This document shows positions 16,652 to 25,717 of a stretch of 39,033 nucleotides of DNA, in pieces (positions within the stretch are counted from its first letter, which is position 1; every line of letters begins with the position of its first letter). The stretch comes from SFTJ01 sp905210415 (lineage in GTDB: Bacteria > Bacteroidota > Bacteroidia > Bacteroidales > Muribaculaceae), in NCBI GenBank assembly GCA_902476295.1, contig CABSDC010000013.1, forward strand, positions 1 to 39,033, given 5' to 3'. The position numbers were made by a program, and so were the translations under genes. Under the pieces are notes generated by a model that was not told the DNA's origin, ran no database searches, and saw only the letters and a program-made list of their open reading frames with translations.

Positions 16652-17593
16652 ATGAAAAAAATAGCAAAATCACTCATCATTGCTTTTGTAATACTTGCAG
16701 CAGCAACACTTGGTACTGGCATTTACTTTATCAATTATGCACTTTCACCAAAAGACCGTAGCAAATACAACGAAGATACAGAATTCTCAATAATGATGAA
16801 CGAATATCCTCACATTGCCCATTGGATTGACTCTATCCGCCCAATGCTACACGACGAATATATCACAAACAGCGAAGGCCTAAAACTTCACGCCTATTCC
16901 GCAGTAGCCGACACATCCACCACTCGCACTGCAGTTATTGTCCACGGATATAAAATGTGTGCCATATCTATGCTTCACATCGCATATCTCTATCACCACG
17001 ACTTGCACTACAACGTGATTCTGCCAGACCTACAAGGTCATGGAATGAGCGATGGCAATACAATACAAATGGGATGGAAAGACAAAGACGACGTGAAACA
17101 ATGGATAAATTATGCCGATAGCATATTTGGCGGCAACACACAGATAGTTGTTACCGGTATTTCTATGGGTGGTGCCACCACCATGATGGTTTCTGCTGAC
17201 CCAACACCTGATTGCGTGAAATGCTTTGTGGAGGACTGCGGATACACATCTGTATGGGACGAGTTTAAAGGCGAATTAAAAGTACAATTCAAACTACCAG
17301 CTTTCCCATTACTTTACACCACAAGCGCCCTAAACAAGTTATTGAACGGATGGAGCCTCACCGAAGCTTCCGCTCTTCACCAGATACAGCGTTGCTCAAA
17401 GCCAATGCTTTTCATACATGGCGACAACGACACTTATGTGCCAACTCCTATGGTCTACGAACTCTATAACGCAAAAGCAGAACCTAAAGAAATCTACATC
17501 TCCAAAGGTTCTGCCCATGCTAAATCATATGCCGACAATCCCGAACTATACACTAAAGCCGTTCGCGATTTCGTGTGTCGTTACATACATTAA
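16652..17593 (+). CDS. Membrane-anchored or exported alpha/beta hydrolase
   Basis: This is a 313-residue alpha/beta hydrolase. Residues 1-30 (MKKIAKSLIIAFVILAAATL and on) form a signal anchor or signal peptide, so the enzyme works outside the cytoplasm. The catalytic triad is visible: Ser171 in GISMGG, Asp260 in HGDNDTYVP and His289 in SAHAKSY. The oxyanion region is VIVHGYKM near residue 95. The pattern is that of serine aminopeptidase/esterase-like hydrolases often found in Bacteroidales; the substrate cannot be told. Its stop codon overlaps the tail of the opposite-strand phosphoesterase gene by 4 bases. Confidence 0.85.
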   Translation: MKKIAKSLIIAFVILAAATLGTGIYFINYALSPKDRSKYNEDTEFSIMMNEYPHIAHWIDSIRPMLHDEYITNSEGLKLHAYSAVADTSTTRTAVIVHGYKMCAISMLHIAYLYHHDLHYNVILPDLQGHGMSDGNTIQMGWKDKDDVKQWINYADSIFGGNTQIVVTGISMGGATTMMVSADPTPDCVKCFVEDCGYTSVWDEFKGELKVQFKLPAFPLLYTTSALNKLLNGWSLTEASALHQIQRCSKPMLFIHGDNDTYVPTPMVYELYNAKAEPKEIYISKGSAHAKSYADNPELYTKAVRDFVCRYIH

Positions 17594-19410
17594 TTTTTAA
17601 TACTTACACGCCACACGGCTCCTTCAATAAGAGAAGTGTAGACGTCGCCATTTGCATCTAATTCCCAACCATTAAACTCAGAATTACCCATCTTGTATTC
17701 CCAGAGTTTCTTGTGGGTTTTTGCATCTACTGCCACCATGATGCCACGGCGTGATCCCACATAGATTATACCATTACTTTCAAGAACAATACAAGGTGCA
17801 TGCTCATAGCCCAAACCGGTGTCAACAAGCCATAGTTCCTCGTATTCTTTTGATTGGGTGCTTACAGCGACAATCTCACCATCCATAGTCTTGGCATAAG
17901 CAGTCAATCCGTCTTGCGAAACGCCAAGGCTTTCACGGAACTTATGACTGTTGTTGCGCCAAATAGTCTTACCGGTTTTTCTGTCAATGGCAGTCATATA
18001 TCTGTCTGGAGCAACAATTATAACCTTGTCTTTAGTCACAACTGGCACACAGTTGCCAGGGCCAAGCAAATTGGCGGTTTTGCCATTATTCCACATCCAC
18101 TTCAGCTTTCCATTCTTTATGTTCAAGCAGCGTAGATTTGTATCCCATGCGCCAAAGAACACATCATTGCCACTTATCACAGGCGCCGCTTGGCAATAAT
18201 TCTTCAAGCCCGTGTATTTCCAAAGCATCTTTGATCCATCTGCTTTCCATGCCTCAAATGTTCTGCCACCACCCTGATACAGCACACCGCCAGATATCGC
18301 TCCGTCTGCCACATAAGGATATTCGGCTTGATATTCTCTCACTTTGCTACCATTCGCCTTATCAAGCCAAACGATACGCTTGTCAGCTGTAGGAACAGCC
18401 ACCGTATTATCAGTTACCGCAGCACGAGAGAACAGACTCGCATCAGTCTTATACTTCCACAGCATTTCGCCAGAAGTCTTATTAACTGCCTTAACATATC
18501 CAAGAGAGTTTCCAAAATACACATTATTATCATCAAGTGCCACACGAGTGAAAATCGAAGCATTGTCGCGATACACACGGTCAATCTTCACATTGGCAGG
18601 CAATGGCTTCTGCACATATTCTGCGCGTGTGTAATAATTGATAGGAAAAGCAAATTTCAATTTTGGATCTTCGCCCAACACCTTATTATATACCTTGATT
18701 GAATCGTCGGTAATCTCAAGACGGGCATAACCAAACGAATCTTTTGGCATAGATAGCGCTCTTGTCATCACACATTCCAATTTGCCATCTACTGAATAGC
18801 GCTTCCATGAGTGGTAATGACCATTAACATGAACAATGGTAGGATATTTTTCAAGAATCTCAATATAATCCCTGTAGTTATCCAAATCGGCAATCAATGG
18901 GTAGTGGCAGAAACTTACAAAACGTTTTCCTTCAGTCATACGGGTTTTCAAGTTCTCGTCGAGCCAAAGCAAATCTTCTTGCTTGATATGGCCATCACCC
19001 ATTTTCATGAAAGGACCGCAATTCACACCAGCCACCACAAGGTCGCCAACCTCAAAAATAAATCGGTCTGCACCCCATAAATCCACGAAGGTCTTACAAG
19101 CGCTTTGACTCCAATTGTTCTCATGATTTCCAGGAATCACATAAAACGGCTTCGTGAAGCCATCAACAATCTGCTTGATATTGCGCAATTGCTCATCGCT
19201 GCCCTCATTCGTAAGGTCACCATTAAGCAACACAACGTCAACATCACTCGCATTAATCTCTGTCACTGCTTTTCTCAAAGCGGCATCCGTTTCGTTGCCA
19301 GGAGTGACGTGGGTGTCTGACAAGACAGCCATTTTCACCGTTTTACCACTGCACGGTATCATCATCACCGCAACAAGGCAAAACAAAAATAAAGAAATGA
19401 TTTTTCGCAT
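17590..19410 (-). CDS. Exported metallophosphoesterase fused to a PQQ-like beta-propeller
   Basis: This is a 606-residue protein with a signal peptide (about 1-22; a Cys at 20 lacks a convincing lipobox). Residues 25-260 are a calcineurin-like phosphoesterase with the full metal set: Asp32 and His34 in SDTH, Asp65 in NGDLTNEG, Asn95-His96 in PGNHE, His169 in CHYP, and His198 and His200 in GHYH. From about 275 to the end, repeats of the kind VRTVNKTSGEMLWKYKT, such as AVNKTSGEMLWKYKT, RCLNIKNGKLKWMW, TAIDRKTGKTIWRN and VAVDAKTHKKLWEYKM, are PQQ-type propeller blades. The propeller may bind a partner, the wall or a ligand. The substrate is unknown. It has a good promoter and ends tail to tail with the hydrolase. 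Confidence 0.87.
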   Translation of the reverse strand: MRKIISLFLFCLVAVMMIPCSGKTVKMAVLSDTHVTPGNETDAALRKAVTEINASDVDVVLLNGDLTNEGSDEQLRNIKQIVDGFTKPFYVIPGNHENNWSQSACKTFVDLWGADRFIFEVGDLVVAGVNCGPFMKMGDGHIKQEDLLWLDENLKTRMTEGKRFVSFCHYPLIADLDNYRDYIEILEKYPTIVHVNGHYHSWKRYSVDGKLECVMTRALSMPKDSFGYARLEITDDSIKVYNKVLGEDPKLKFAFPINYYTRAEYVQKPLPANVKIDRVYRDNASIFTRVALDDNNVYFGNSLGYVKAVNKTSGEMLWKYKTDASLFSRAAVTDNTVAVPTADKRIVWLDKANGSKVREYQAEYPYVADGAISGGVLYQGGGRTFEAWKADGSKMLWKYTGLKNYCQAAPVISGNDVFFGAWDTNLRCLNIKNGKLKWMWNNGKTANLLGPGNCVPVVTKDKVIIVAPDRYMTAIDRKTGKTIWRNNSHKFRESLGVSQDGLTAYAKTMDGEIVAVSTQSKEYEELWLVDTGLGYEHAPCIVLESNGIIYVGSRRGIMVAVDAKTHKKLWEYKMGNSEFNGWELDANGDVYTSLIEGAVWRVSIKN

Positions 19411-19437
19411 AATTCAACTAATTTTTTATTAACAACG

Positions 19438-19469
19438 TAAAATTACTGCTATATTTTCAATACCACAAA
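19438..19469 (-). promoter_or_regulatory. Promoter for the phosphoesterase-propeller gene
   Basis: On the minus strand an exact TTTG -33 is followed by 20 bases and TAATTTTA (one mismatch to TAnnTTTG), 28 bases before the ATG. Confidence 0.5.
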
Positions 19470-19516
19470 TTTTATTTTCATCAATCAAAACGCTACACCT
19501 CATCTTGCGCCCACAC

Positions 19517-19547
19517 ATTGTCATTAGGCGGATTTTTTGTAATTTTG
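19517..19547 (+). promoter_or_regulatory. Promoter for the ABC-F gene
   Basis: ATTG, 19 bases, TAATTTTG: an exact -7 and a -33 with one mismatch. The RNA would start about 20 bases before the ATG at 19576. Confidence 0.6.
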
Positions 19548-19575
19548 CCAAAGCATTTTTTGACATTTAAACACT

Positions 19576-21438
19576 ATGACAAGTTATTTACAAATCGAGC
19601 GACTAACAAAATCCTATGGCGACAGAGTATTATTTGCAGATGTAACTTTTGGCGTCAACGAGGGCGACAAAATCGGCATCATTGCAAAGAACGGCACTGG
19701 TAAAACCACTTTGCTGCGAATCATTGCAAGCAAAGAAGATCATGATAGTGGCAACATAGTGTTTCACAACGACATTCGTATTGGCTACCTTGAGCAAGTG
19801 CCGGAATTTCACTCGTCAAAAAGCGTCATCGACACTTGTATCGAAGGCAACGACCCGCTTTCCATAGCAGTGAAAAACTACGAACACGCCCTGCAACACA
19901 GCGACACAGAAATGCTCACCCACGCCATACAGGAAATGGACAACCTCAAAGCTTGGGACTACGAGGACCGCTTCAAACAGATTCTCACAATGCTGAAAAT
20001 TTTCGACATCAATCAGCCATTGGAGCAATTATCTGGAGGTCAAATCAAGCGTGTGGCCCTTGCAAAAATCCTCATTAACGAACCGAATCTGGTGATTCTC
20101 GACGAGCCCACCAACCACCTCGACATAGAAATGATCGAGTGGCTCGAAGACTATCTCTCGAGAAGTAAAATGGCAATTCTCATGGTCACTCACGACCGCT
20201 ATTTCCTCGATAACGTTTGTAATAAAATTGTGGAATTAGATAACGAAAATGTATATTCATACAATGGAAATTACGACTACTATTTGAATAAACGTGCAGA
20301 AAGAATCGACGCAATGAATGCAGAAATAACCAAGGCAAAGAACCTCTATCGCACCGAACTCGACTGGATGCGACGCCAACCTCAAGCCCGCGGTTCCAAA
20401 GCCCGCTACCGAATTAACGCATTCTACAACCTGCAGGAAAAAGCGCTTAAGCGAACCACCGAAAAAGATTTAGAACTCAATATCAAATCATCCTACATTG
20501 GATCTAAGATTTTTGTCGCTCACCACGTATCAAAAGCGTTTGGCGAGAAAACCATCTTAGACGACTTCAACTACACCTTTTCTCGCTACGAGAAACTCGG
20601 AATTGTGGGAAATAACGGAGCGGGCAAGAGTTCTTTCATCAAACTTTTGCTCAACGAATACACCCCCGACAATGGATATTTTGAGATTGGAGAAACTGTG
20701 AAATTCGGCTATTATAGCCAAGACGGTATCAAATTCAATGAAACAAAACGTGTAATAGATGCAGTAAGAGAGATTGCAGAACACATCTACTTTGACGAAA
20801 AAACATCGTATTCGGCCTCTCAGTTTCTCAACCTATTTCTCTTCTCCGCAAAGGACCAACAGAAGCTGATATCAAAGCTCAGCGGTGGCGAAAAGCGCCG
20901 ACTTTACCTCGCCACTGTGCTAATGCGCCAACCAAATTTCCTAATCCTTGACGAGCCGACAAACGACCTCGACATTGTCACACTTGAAGTCCTGGAGGAT
21001 TATATCGCACAATTCAAAGGCTGCGTGATAATCATCAGCCACGACCGTTTCTTCATGGACCGCACGGTTGATCACATCTTCGTGTTTGACGGCTCTGGCA
21101 AAATAAAAGATTTCCCTGGCAACTATTCGGAATATCGACTTTGGAAACAGGAAAACGACAAGCAAGAAGCCGCTAAAATCAAAGAGACAACCAGCAAAAC
21201 CAACGAGAAGCCAAAAAGCAACAACAGCAATAAACTCTCATATAAAGAGCGCAAAGAACTTGAGGCTATAACAGCCGAACTCGAACAACTCAACAACGAG
21301 AAATGCGAATTAGAAGCGCTATTTAGTAATGGTGAAACCATAACAGATCTAGACGAAAAAGCTCGCCGATACAACGAACTAAAGGAGATAATCGACGAGA
21401 AAGAGATGCGTTGGCTTGAACTTAGCGAAAAGGAATAA
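19576..21438 (+). CDS. ABC-F family ATPase (Uup-like)
   Basis: This is a 620-residue soluble protein with two ABC ATPase domains and no membrane segment. Domain 1 has Walker A in KNGTGKTTLL (about residue 39), signature LSGGQIKRVALAK and Walker B LVILDEPTNHLD. Domain 2 has GNNGAGKSSFIKLL (about 350), LSGGEKRRLYLATVL and FLILDEPTNDLD. The linker between them is charged and helical. The C-terminal 90 residues form a predicted coiled coil rich in Lys and Glu, as in Uup. ABC-F proteins act on the ribosome, rescuing or regulating translation, and some give antibiotic resistance; nothing here points to resistance. It is transcribed alone from its own promoter. Confidence 0.9.
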   Translation: MTSYLQIERLTKSYGDRVLFADVTFGVNEGDKIGIIAKNGTGKTTLLRIIASKEDHDSGNIVFHNDIRIGYLEQVPEFHSSKSVIDTCIEGNDPLSIAVKNYEHALQHSDTEMLTHAIQEMDNLKAWDYEDRFKQILTMLKIFDINQPLEQLSGGQIKRVALAKILINEPNLVILDEPTNHLDIEMIEWLEDYLSRSKMAILMVTHDRYFLDNVCNKIVELDNENVYSYNGNYDYYLNKRAERIDAMNAEITKAKNLYRTELDWMRRQPQARGSKARYRINAFYNLQEKALKRTTEKDLELNIKSSYIGSKIFVAHHVSKAFGEKTILDDFNYTFSRYEKLGIVGNNGAGKSSFIKLLLNEYTPDNGYFEIGETVKFGYYSQDGIKFNETKRVIDAVREIAEHIYFDEKTSYSASQFLNLFLFSAKDQQKLISKLSGGEKRRLYLATVLMRQPNFLILDEPTNDLDIVTLEVLEDYIAQFKGCVIIISHDRFFMDRTVDHIFVFDGSGKIKDFPGNYSEYRLWKQENDKQEAAKIKETTSKTNEKPKSNNSNKLSYKERKELEAITAELEQLNNEKCELEALFSNGETITDLDEKARRYNELKEIIDEKEMRWLELSEKE

Positions 21439-21475
21439 CGAGTAATTTCATCAACCAGAATTCACACAAGATGAA

Positions 21476-21507
21476 ATTTAGGAGAGCCTTTTGACATTCT
21501 CCTAAAT
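21476..21507. terminator. Stem-loop between convergent ABC-F and XRE genes
   Basis: ATTTAGGAGA at 21476-21485 pairs perfectly with TCTCCTAAAT at 21498-21507 (10 bp, 12-base loop). It lies between two converging genes and could serve both. There is no long T-tract on either side, so termination efficiency is uncertain. Confidence 0.55.
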
Positions 21508-21521
21508 CATTTGTCACACCC

Positions 21522-22082
21522 CTACTTAGACGAGGGTGTAAATGTGTCAAAACTATTATCGCTATAAAACACCATTATACTCACAATTTTCTTTCCACCA
21601 CCAACTACAGTCCCACCAGAAACCTTCGGAAGATTTCCCTTGCCGCCATCGTTGCTATTTACCAAAATTTGCATTGCCTCAGGCAATGAACCTCCTATTG
21701 CCGGATGCCCTGAAGCCTGACCAGCCTCATCATCTTCACTAAAGTCTATTATCTTATTATTTTGTAACAAATTATTTGATTCGCCATTTTCGCCGTATTC
21801 TGATGATGCATCAAGATCACTTCCGAATATTGAATTCTCAGACGATTGAGTATTTTTAGCGGAAACTGCGTACATTTCCCCCTCGCCAAACAACAACCAC
21901 ATTATAGATAGGGAAGGATATGCTTCATGTATCTTTGAAACAATCTCATCGCTTACCTTCTTATTTCTTCCTGTTAACAACTGAGAAAGCGTAGGACGGG
22001 CAATTTTACAATTGTCTGCAAAAACACTATTAGAAATACGCTCTTTTTCTAAGAAAAATTTCAATCTTGATACAATATCCAT
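21522..22082 (-). CDS. XRE-type helix-turn-helix regulator
   Basis: This is a 186-residue DNA-binding protein. Residues 1-70 form a Cro/C1-type helix-turn-helix (MDIVSRLKFFLEKERISNSV, then CKIARPTLSQLLTGRNKKVS, then the family ending IMWLLFGEGEMY). Residues 75-150 are acidic and low in complexity, probably a flexible linker. The last 30 residues (KKIVSIMVFYSDNSFDTFTP) may form a small strand-rich domain that I cannot name. The frame is open 46 codons upstream of the ATG at 22082, but that extension covers the promoter, so the shorter start is preferred. Upstream is a symmetric set of TTACAA/TTGTAA sites, suggesting autoregulation. Targets are unknown. Confidence 0.8.
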   Translation of the reverse strand: MDIVSRLKFFLEKERISNSVFADNCKIARPTLSQLLTGRNKKVSDEIVSKIHEAYPSLSIMWLLFGEGEMYAVSAKNTQSSENSIFGSDLDASSEYGENGESNNLLQNNKIIDFSEDDEAGQASGHPAIGGSLPEAMQILVNSNDGGKGNLPKVSGGTVVGGGKKIVSIMVFYSDNSFDTFTPSSK

Positions 22083-22084
22083 CT

Positions 22085-22178
22085 GTTTACAATTACCACC
22101 ATTCGTTTTACAAATGTACATTACAAATTCGAGATATGCAAATTTGATTTTGTAAACAAGATGATTCTTATTGTAAAC
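22085..22178. promoter_or_regulatory. Symmetric operator array around the XRE promoter
   Basis: TTACAA occurs at 22087, 22108 and 22121, and its complement TTGTAA at 22150 and 22171. The outer four are arranged exactly symmetrically about 22131.5: each arm has two sites 21 bp apart (two helical turns), facing each other. The wider matches are GTTTACAA (22085-22092) against TTGTAAAC (22171-22178), and TTTTACAA (22106-22113) against TTGTAAAC (22150-22157) with one mismatch. The centre falls in the promoter spacer. This suits cooperative binding by a dimeric repressor, most simply the XRE protein itself. Confidence 0.6.
22111..22142 (-). promoter_or_regulatory. Promoter of the XRE regulator gene
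   Basis: On the minus strand TTTG (22142-22139), 20 bases, TACATTTG (22118-22111): an exact match to both parts of the Bacteroidetes promoter. RNA would start near 22104, leaving a leader of about 22 bases. One TTACAA site overlaps the -7 box and another lies in the leader. Confidence 0.7.
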
Positions 22179-22220
22179 ATAGTCAATAACCAACCAATCA
22201 TCTTCCTGAAACATTTGCAC

Positions 22221-22802
22221 GTTAATCTACAGACAAATTAAACTATTACTTTAGCATATATTTCTATGTATCTATATATCAACACATTACAACTATATAT
22301 CTATCCAAGACGCATAACCACACCGATCTTGAAATACATTATTTAGACTTTTACTTTATATATCAGTGGCAATGTGTTCATTTTTAGTGGTTTATGAAAT
22401 ATGTTACAATGTGTTAACCGAACTTTTATAGCAAAATCTATCTATTTATCATTGCAAATTTTATTTTATAAATCCAGAACTAACCACACCGCATATCTCA
22501 CATAGGTAAATCTCGCGCAAAAACATTATTTAACATGCATAACCACGACCACATAACCGTCACTTTCATAAATTTGGTATTGCAAATTCTATTTATGGTA
22601 AAATCACCATTTCTATTTATTTCACATTTAACTCGCTAAGATTGCGATATTTTTTACAATCCTACACCATCAACAAGCCCGCGAGAATCTGAAACACCCT
22701 CAAACCCGTTTTCTCTCGTCATAAAACCGCCATTACCACCTTTAATTCAAATACTTACATAAAAACAAAACCAAAAAATCTTTAGCCATCATAATTAACA
22801 AG
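22221..22802. other. About 580 bp of AT-rich non-coding DNA with short degenerate repeats
   Basis: No open frame of useful length is present on either strand; the best minus-strand frames have 16-23 codons and no sign of conservation that I can judge. Short related sequences recur. AACACATT/AATGTGTT is seen near 22281, 22373 and 22410, and TTGCAAATT at two places about 125 bp apart (near 22453 and 22580), each followed by a TATTTTA or TATTTAT tract. CATAACCAC or TAACCACACCG is seen near 22312, 22483 and 22539. Further TTACAA copies lie at 22287, 22404 and 22654. It may be an extended regulatory region, a decayed gene or an undetected small RNA. Confidence 0.4.
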
Positions 22803-22834
22803 AAAAAATTATGGCGGACAAATTCTGCCCGCCA
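22803..22834 (-). terminator. Terminator of uvrA
   Basis: On the minus strand TGGCGG and CCGCCA (plus positions 22829-22834 and 22812-22817) form a GC-rich stem followed by ATAATTTTTT. It lies about 50 bases after the uvrA stop. Confidence 0.75.
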
Positions 22835-22882
22835 CACCATAAAACCCACTTCAGCATTAGGGTTTGAATGTATTTGATAGTA

Positions 22883-25717
22883 TTATTGTTCCAACTCCTT
22901 CGCGATAAAAGAGGCCGTCACACCTCTACCCCTTTCGGCCACTTCTTCTGGTGTTCCAGCATCCATCAACATGCCACCATTTCGTCCGCCCTCGGGACCC
23001 ATATCAATTATGTAATCAGCACACTTTATCACATCAAGGTTATGCTCGATCACGACCACAGTATTTCCCTTGTCAACCAATTTATATAGCACACCCAACA
23101 AAACCTTCACATCCTCAAAATGCAAACCCGTAGTTGGTTCGTCCAATATATATATGGTTTTCCCAGTATCTTTCTTTGAAAGTTCTGTCGCCAATTTCAC
23201 GCGCTGGCTCTCGCCTCCCGACATAGTGCTTGAAGGCTGCCCGAGTTTTACATAACCCAACCCAACATCTTGCAGCACTTTTATCTTCCCAAGAATCGAA
23301 GGGACGGCCGCGAAAAATTCCACAGCCTGATTTATGGTCATATCAAGTACGTCAGCTATCGACTTTCCTTTAAATCGCACTTCCAAGGTCTCACGATTAT
23401 ACCGTTTGCCGCCGCATGCTTCACATGGCACAAGCACATCGGGCAAGAAATTCATCTCTATCGACTTATATCCATTACCCTTGCACACCTCGCACCTTCC
23501 ACCTGACACATTAAACGAAAAGCGACCTGGTTTATACGCACGAATTTTCGACTCAGGCAATTCCACGAACAGTTTCCGTATATCCGCGAACACACCCGTA
23601 TAAGTAGCGGGATTTGATCTCGGAGACTTGCCCAACGGAGATTGATCTACGGTCACCACTTTATCCACATTTTCCAACCCCGCGACATTGCCGTATTTCA
23701 AAGGACTTGTCAACGAGTGATAGAATTTTTGACTCAGAATGGGTTGAAGAGTTCCGTTTATTAAACTCGATTTTCCGCTACCCGAAACACCGGTCACACA
23801 CGTAAACGTACCCAACGGGAATTTCACCGACACATTCTTTAGGTTGTTTCCGCAACATCCGTTCAGTTCCAAGAACTTCCCATTCCCCTTTCGTCGGGCT
23901 GGCACAGGTATCGACAACTTCCCATTCAGATAATTCGCCGTGAGCGTATCCGTTTTCATCATCTCGGCCGGAGTGCCAGAGAAAACCACATTTCCGCCCT
24001 TACGCCCAGCCTTCGGACCGATATCCACCAGATAATCCGATTCGAGCATCATGTCTTTATCATGTTCCACCACTATCACCGTGTTATCAGAATCACGCAA
24101 CGCCTTAAGCGAATTTATCAATCGCTGGTTGTCTCGCTGGTGCAAACCAATGCTTGGCTCATCAAGAATATACAGCACATTCACAAGCTGCGAGCCTATC
24201 TGTGTCGCCAATCTTATTCTCTGGCTTTCTCCACCCGACAGCGTTGCCGTGGCTCTGTTCAACGAGAGATATTCAAGGCCAACGTTAAGCATAAACTTTA
24301 ATCTGCCACTAATCTCCTTGACAATCTCCGAAGCAATCTTCCATTGCTGTGCCGACAGATGATTCTTCAAATCATCCACCCACACCATAAGGTCAGAGAT
24401 ATCCATCCTCGACACCTCAGCAATCGTTTTTCCATTTATATAATAATGTAGCGCCTCCTTATTAAGTCTGTCGCCACCGCACGTCGGGCACTGGCAGCGA
24501 GAATAGAATTGCCCCGCCCACTTCTGGGCTTGCGACGAAGCATCATCGCTCTGCTGCATTTCTATATATTTCAGCAGGCCATCATAAGTCAAGAAATAAT
24601 TCTGCGTACTTAGGGTTTCGGTCTTTATGTTAAGTCGCTCATCCGTTCCGCTCATTATTTCATCTATTGCCTCCTCCGGCACATCTTTCAATGGCGTATC
24701 CAGGTCCACATCATACTTCTCGCATATTGCTTGGATCTGCCAAAATATCAACGAGTTTTTATATTTACCCAAAGGGACAATTCCTCCTGCGCGAATCGAC
24801 AGGTCAGTGTCTGGCATCACCTTCTCTCTATCAATTATGTTCACATAGCCAAGGCCCTTGCACTTCGGGCATGCGCCCTGTGGACTATTAAACGAGAAAT
24901 TGTGTGGCGCAGGTTCCATATAAGACAATCCCGTAACGGGGTCCATAAGAGACTTGCTATAATGACCAAGTTCGTTGGTATCCACATCCAATATCAGCAA
25001 TTGTCCGTCGCCCTGCTTAAATGCGGTTTCCACCGTTTTGCGCAGACGAGCCTCATCCTTCTGCTGAACCTTCAATCGGTCTATCACAATTTCTATCGAG
25101 TGGTTCTTATATCTATCGAGCTTCATGCCGAATGTCACCTCGCGAAGCTCGCCATCAACCCTCACATTTATATAGCCTTTCTTCCTTATATTCTCGAATA
25201 ATTCCTTGTAATGGCCTTTGCGATTTTTCACCAATGGAGCCAAAACGTAGATTTTCTTCCCTTCATATTTATGCAGAATAAGTGATAATATTTTATCCAC
25301 TCCATACTTCACCATTCGCTCTCCAGAAAGGTATGAATATGCTTCTCCCACGCGAGCATAAAGCAAGCGGAAATAATCATAAACTTCGGTAGTAGTGCCA
25401 ATGGTGCTTCGCGGATTTTTGTTCACCGTTTTCTGCTCAATCGAAATCACCGGACATAGGCCAGTGATCTTGTCCACATCCGGGCGCTCGAGCACGCCAA
25501 GCATATTTCTCGCATACGCCGAAAAAGTTTCAAGATATCTACGCTGACCCTCGGCAAAAATAGTGTCGAATGCAAGCGACGACTTACCGCTTCCACTCAA
25601 CCCCGTTATCACCGTAAGTTTGCCATGAGGTATTTTCACGTCAATGTTTTTAAGATTGTGCACTCTTGCACCCCAAACATTCACGCTTTCAACTTCTTTT
25701 CCTTTGAGATTCATCAT
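22883..25717 (-). CDS. uvrA: UvrABC excinuclease subunit A
   Basis: This 944-residue ATPase recognises bulky DNA damage and loads UvrB in nucleotide excision repair. It has two ABC modules: Walker A GLSGSGKSSLAF (Lys45) and GVSGSGKSSLIN, signatures LSGGESQRIRLATQ and MSGGESQRVKLATE. Zinc motifs are present in CPKCKGLG, CQCPTCGGDRL and the C-terminal CEVCKGNGYK...CEACGGKRY finger needed for damage discrimination. The first zinc-site cysteines of E. coli UvrA (after ARVGE) are replaced here (AYSYLSGERMVKYG), as in other Bacteroidetes homologues I recall. The start codon shares one base with the upstream stop codon, with an AAGGAG sequence before it, so translation is coupled to the CHU_C gene. 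Confidence 0.93.
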   Translation of the reverse strand: MMNLKGKEVESVNVWGARVHNLKNIDVKIPHGKLTVITGLSGSGKSSLAFDTIFAEGQRRYLETFSAYARNMLGVLERPDVDKITGLCPVISIEQKTVNKNPRSTIGTTTEVYDYFRLLYARVGEAYSYLSGERMVKYGVDKILSLILHKYEGKKIYVLAPLVKNRKGHYKELFENIRKKGYINVRVDGELREVTFGMKLDRYKNHSIEIVIDRLKVQQKDEARLRKTVETAFKQGDGQLLILDVDTNELGHYSKSLMDPVTGLSYMEPAPHNFSFNSPQGACPKCKGLGYVNIIDREKVMPDTDLSIRAGGIVPLGKYKNSLIFWQIQAICEKYDVDLDTPLKDVPEEAIDEIMSGTDERLNIKTETLSTQNYFLTYDGLLKYIEMQQSDDASSQAQKWAGQFYSRCQCPTCGGDRLNKEALHYYINGKTIAEVSRMDISDLMVWVDDLKNHLSAQQWKIASEIVKEISGRLKFMLNVGLEYLSLNRATATLSGGESQRIRLATQIGSQLVNVLYILDEPSIGLHQRDNQRLINSLKALRDSDNTVIVVEHDKDMMLESDYLVDIGPKAGRKGGNVVFSGTPAEMMKTDTLTANYLNGKLSIPVPARRKGNGKFLELNGCCGNNLKNVSVKFPLGTFTCVTGVSGSGKSSLINGTLQPILSQKFYHSLTSPLKYGNVAGLENVDKVVTVDQSPLGKSPRSNPATYTGVFADIRKLFVELPESKIRAYKPGRFSFNVSGGRCEVCKGNGYKSIEMNFLPDVLVPCEACGGKRYNRETLEVRFKGKSIADVLDMTINQAVEFFAAVPSILGKIKVLQDVGLGYVKLGQPSSTMSGGESQRVKLATELSKKDTGKTIYILDEPTTGLHFEDVKVLLGVLYKLVDKGNTVVVIEHNLDVIKCADYIIDMGPEGGRNGGMLMDAGTPEEVAERGRGVTASFIAKELEQ

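Noticed and set aside
19576..21438. Antibiotic-resistance ABC-F protein
   Set aside because: Two-domain layout with a C-terminal coiled coil fits housekeeping Uup-like proteins; no mobile context or resistance neighbour.
22083..22220. Upstream extension of the XRE regulator to 22220
   Set aside because: The extension overlaps a full-consensus promoter and the symmetric sites, and its residues look unlike a helix-turn-helix N-terminus.
22221..22802. CRISPR array or tRNA cluster in the non-coding region
   Set aside because: Repeats are short, degenerate and unevenly spaced; no cloverleaf or direct-repeat periodicity is visible.
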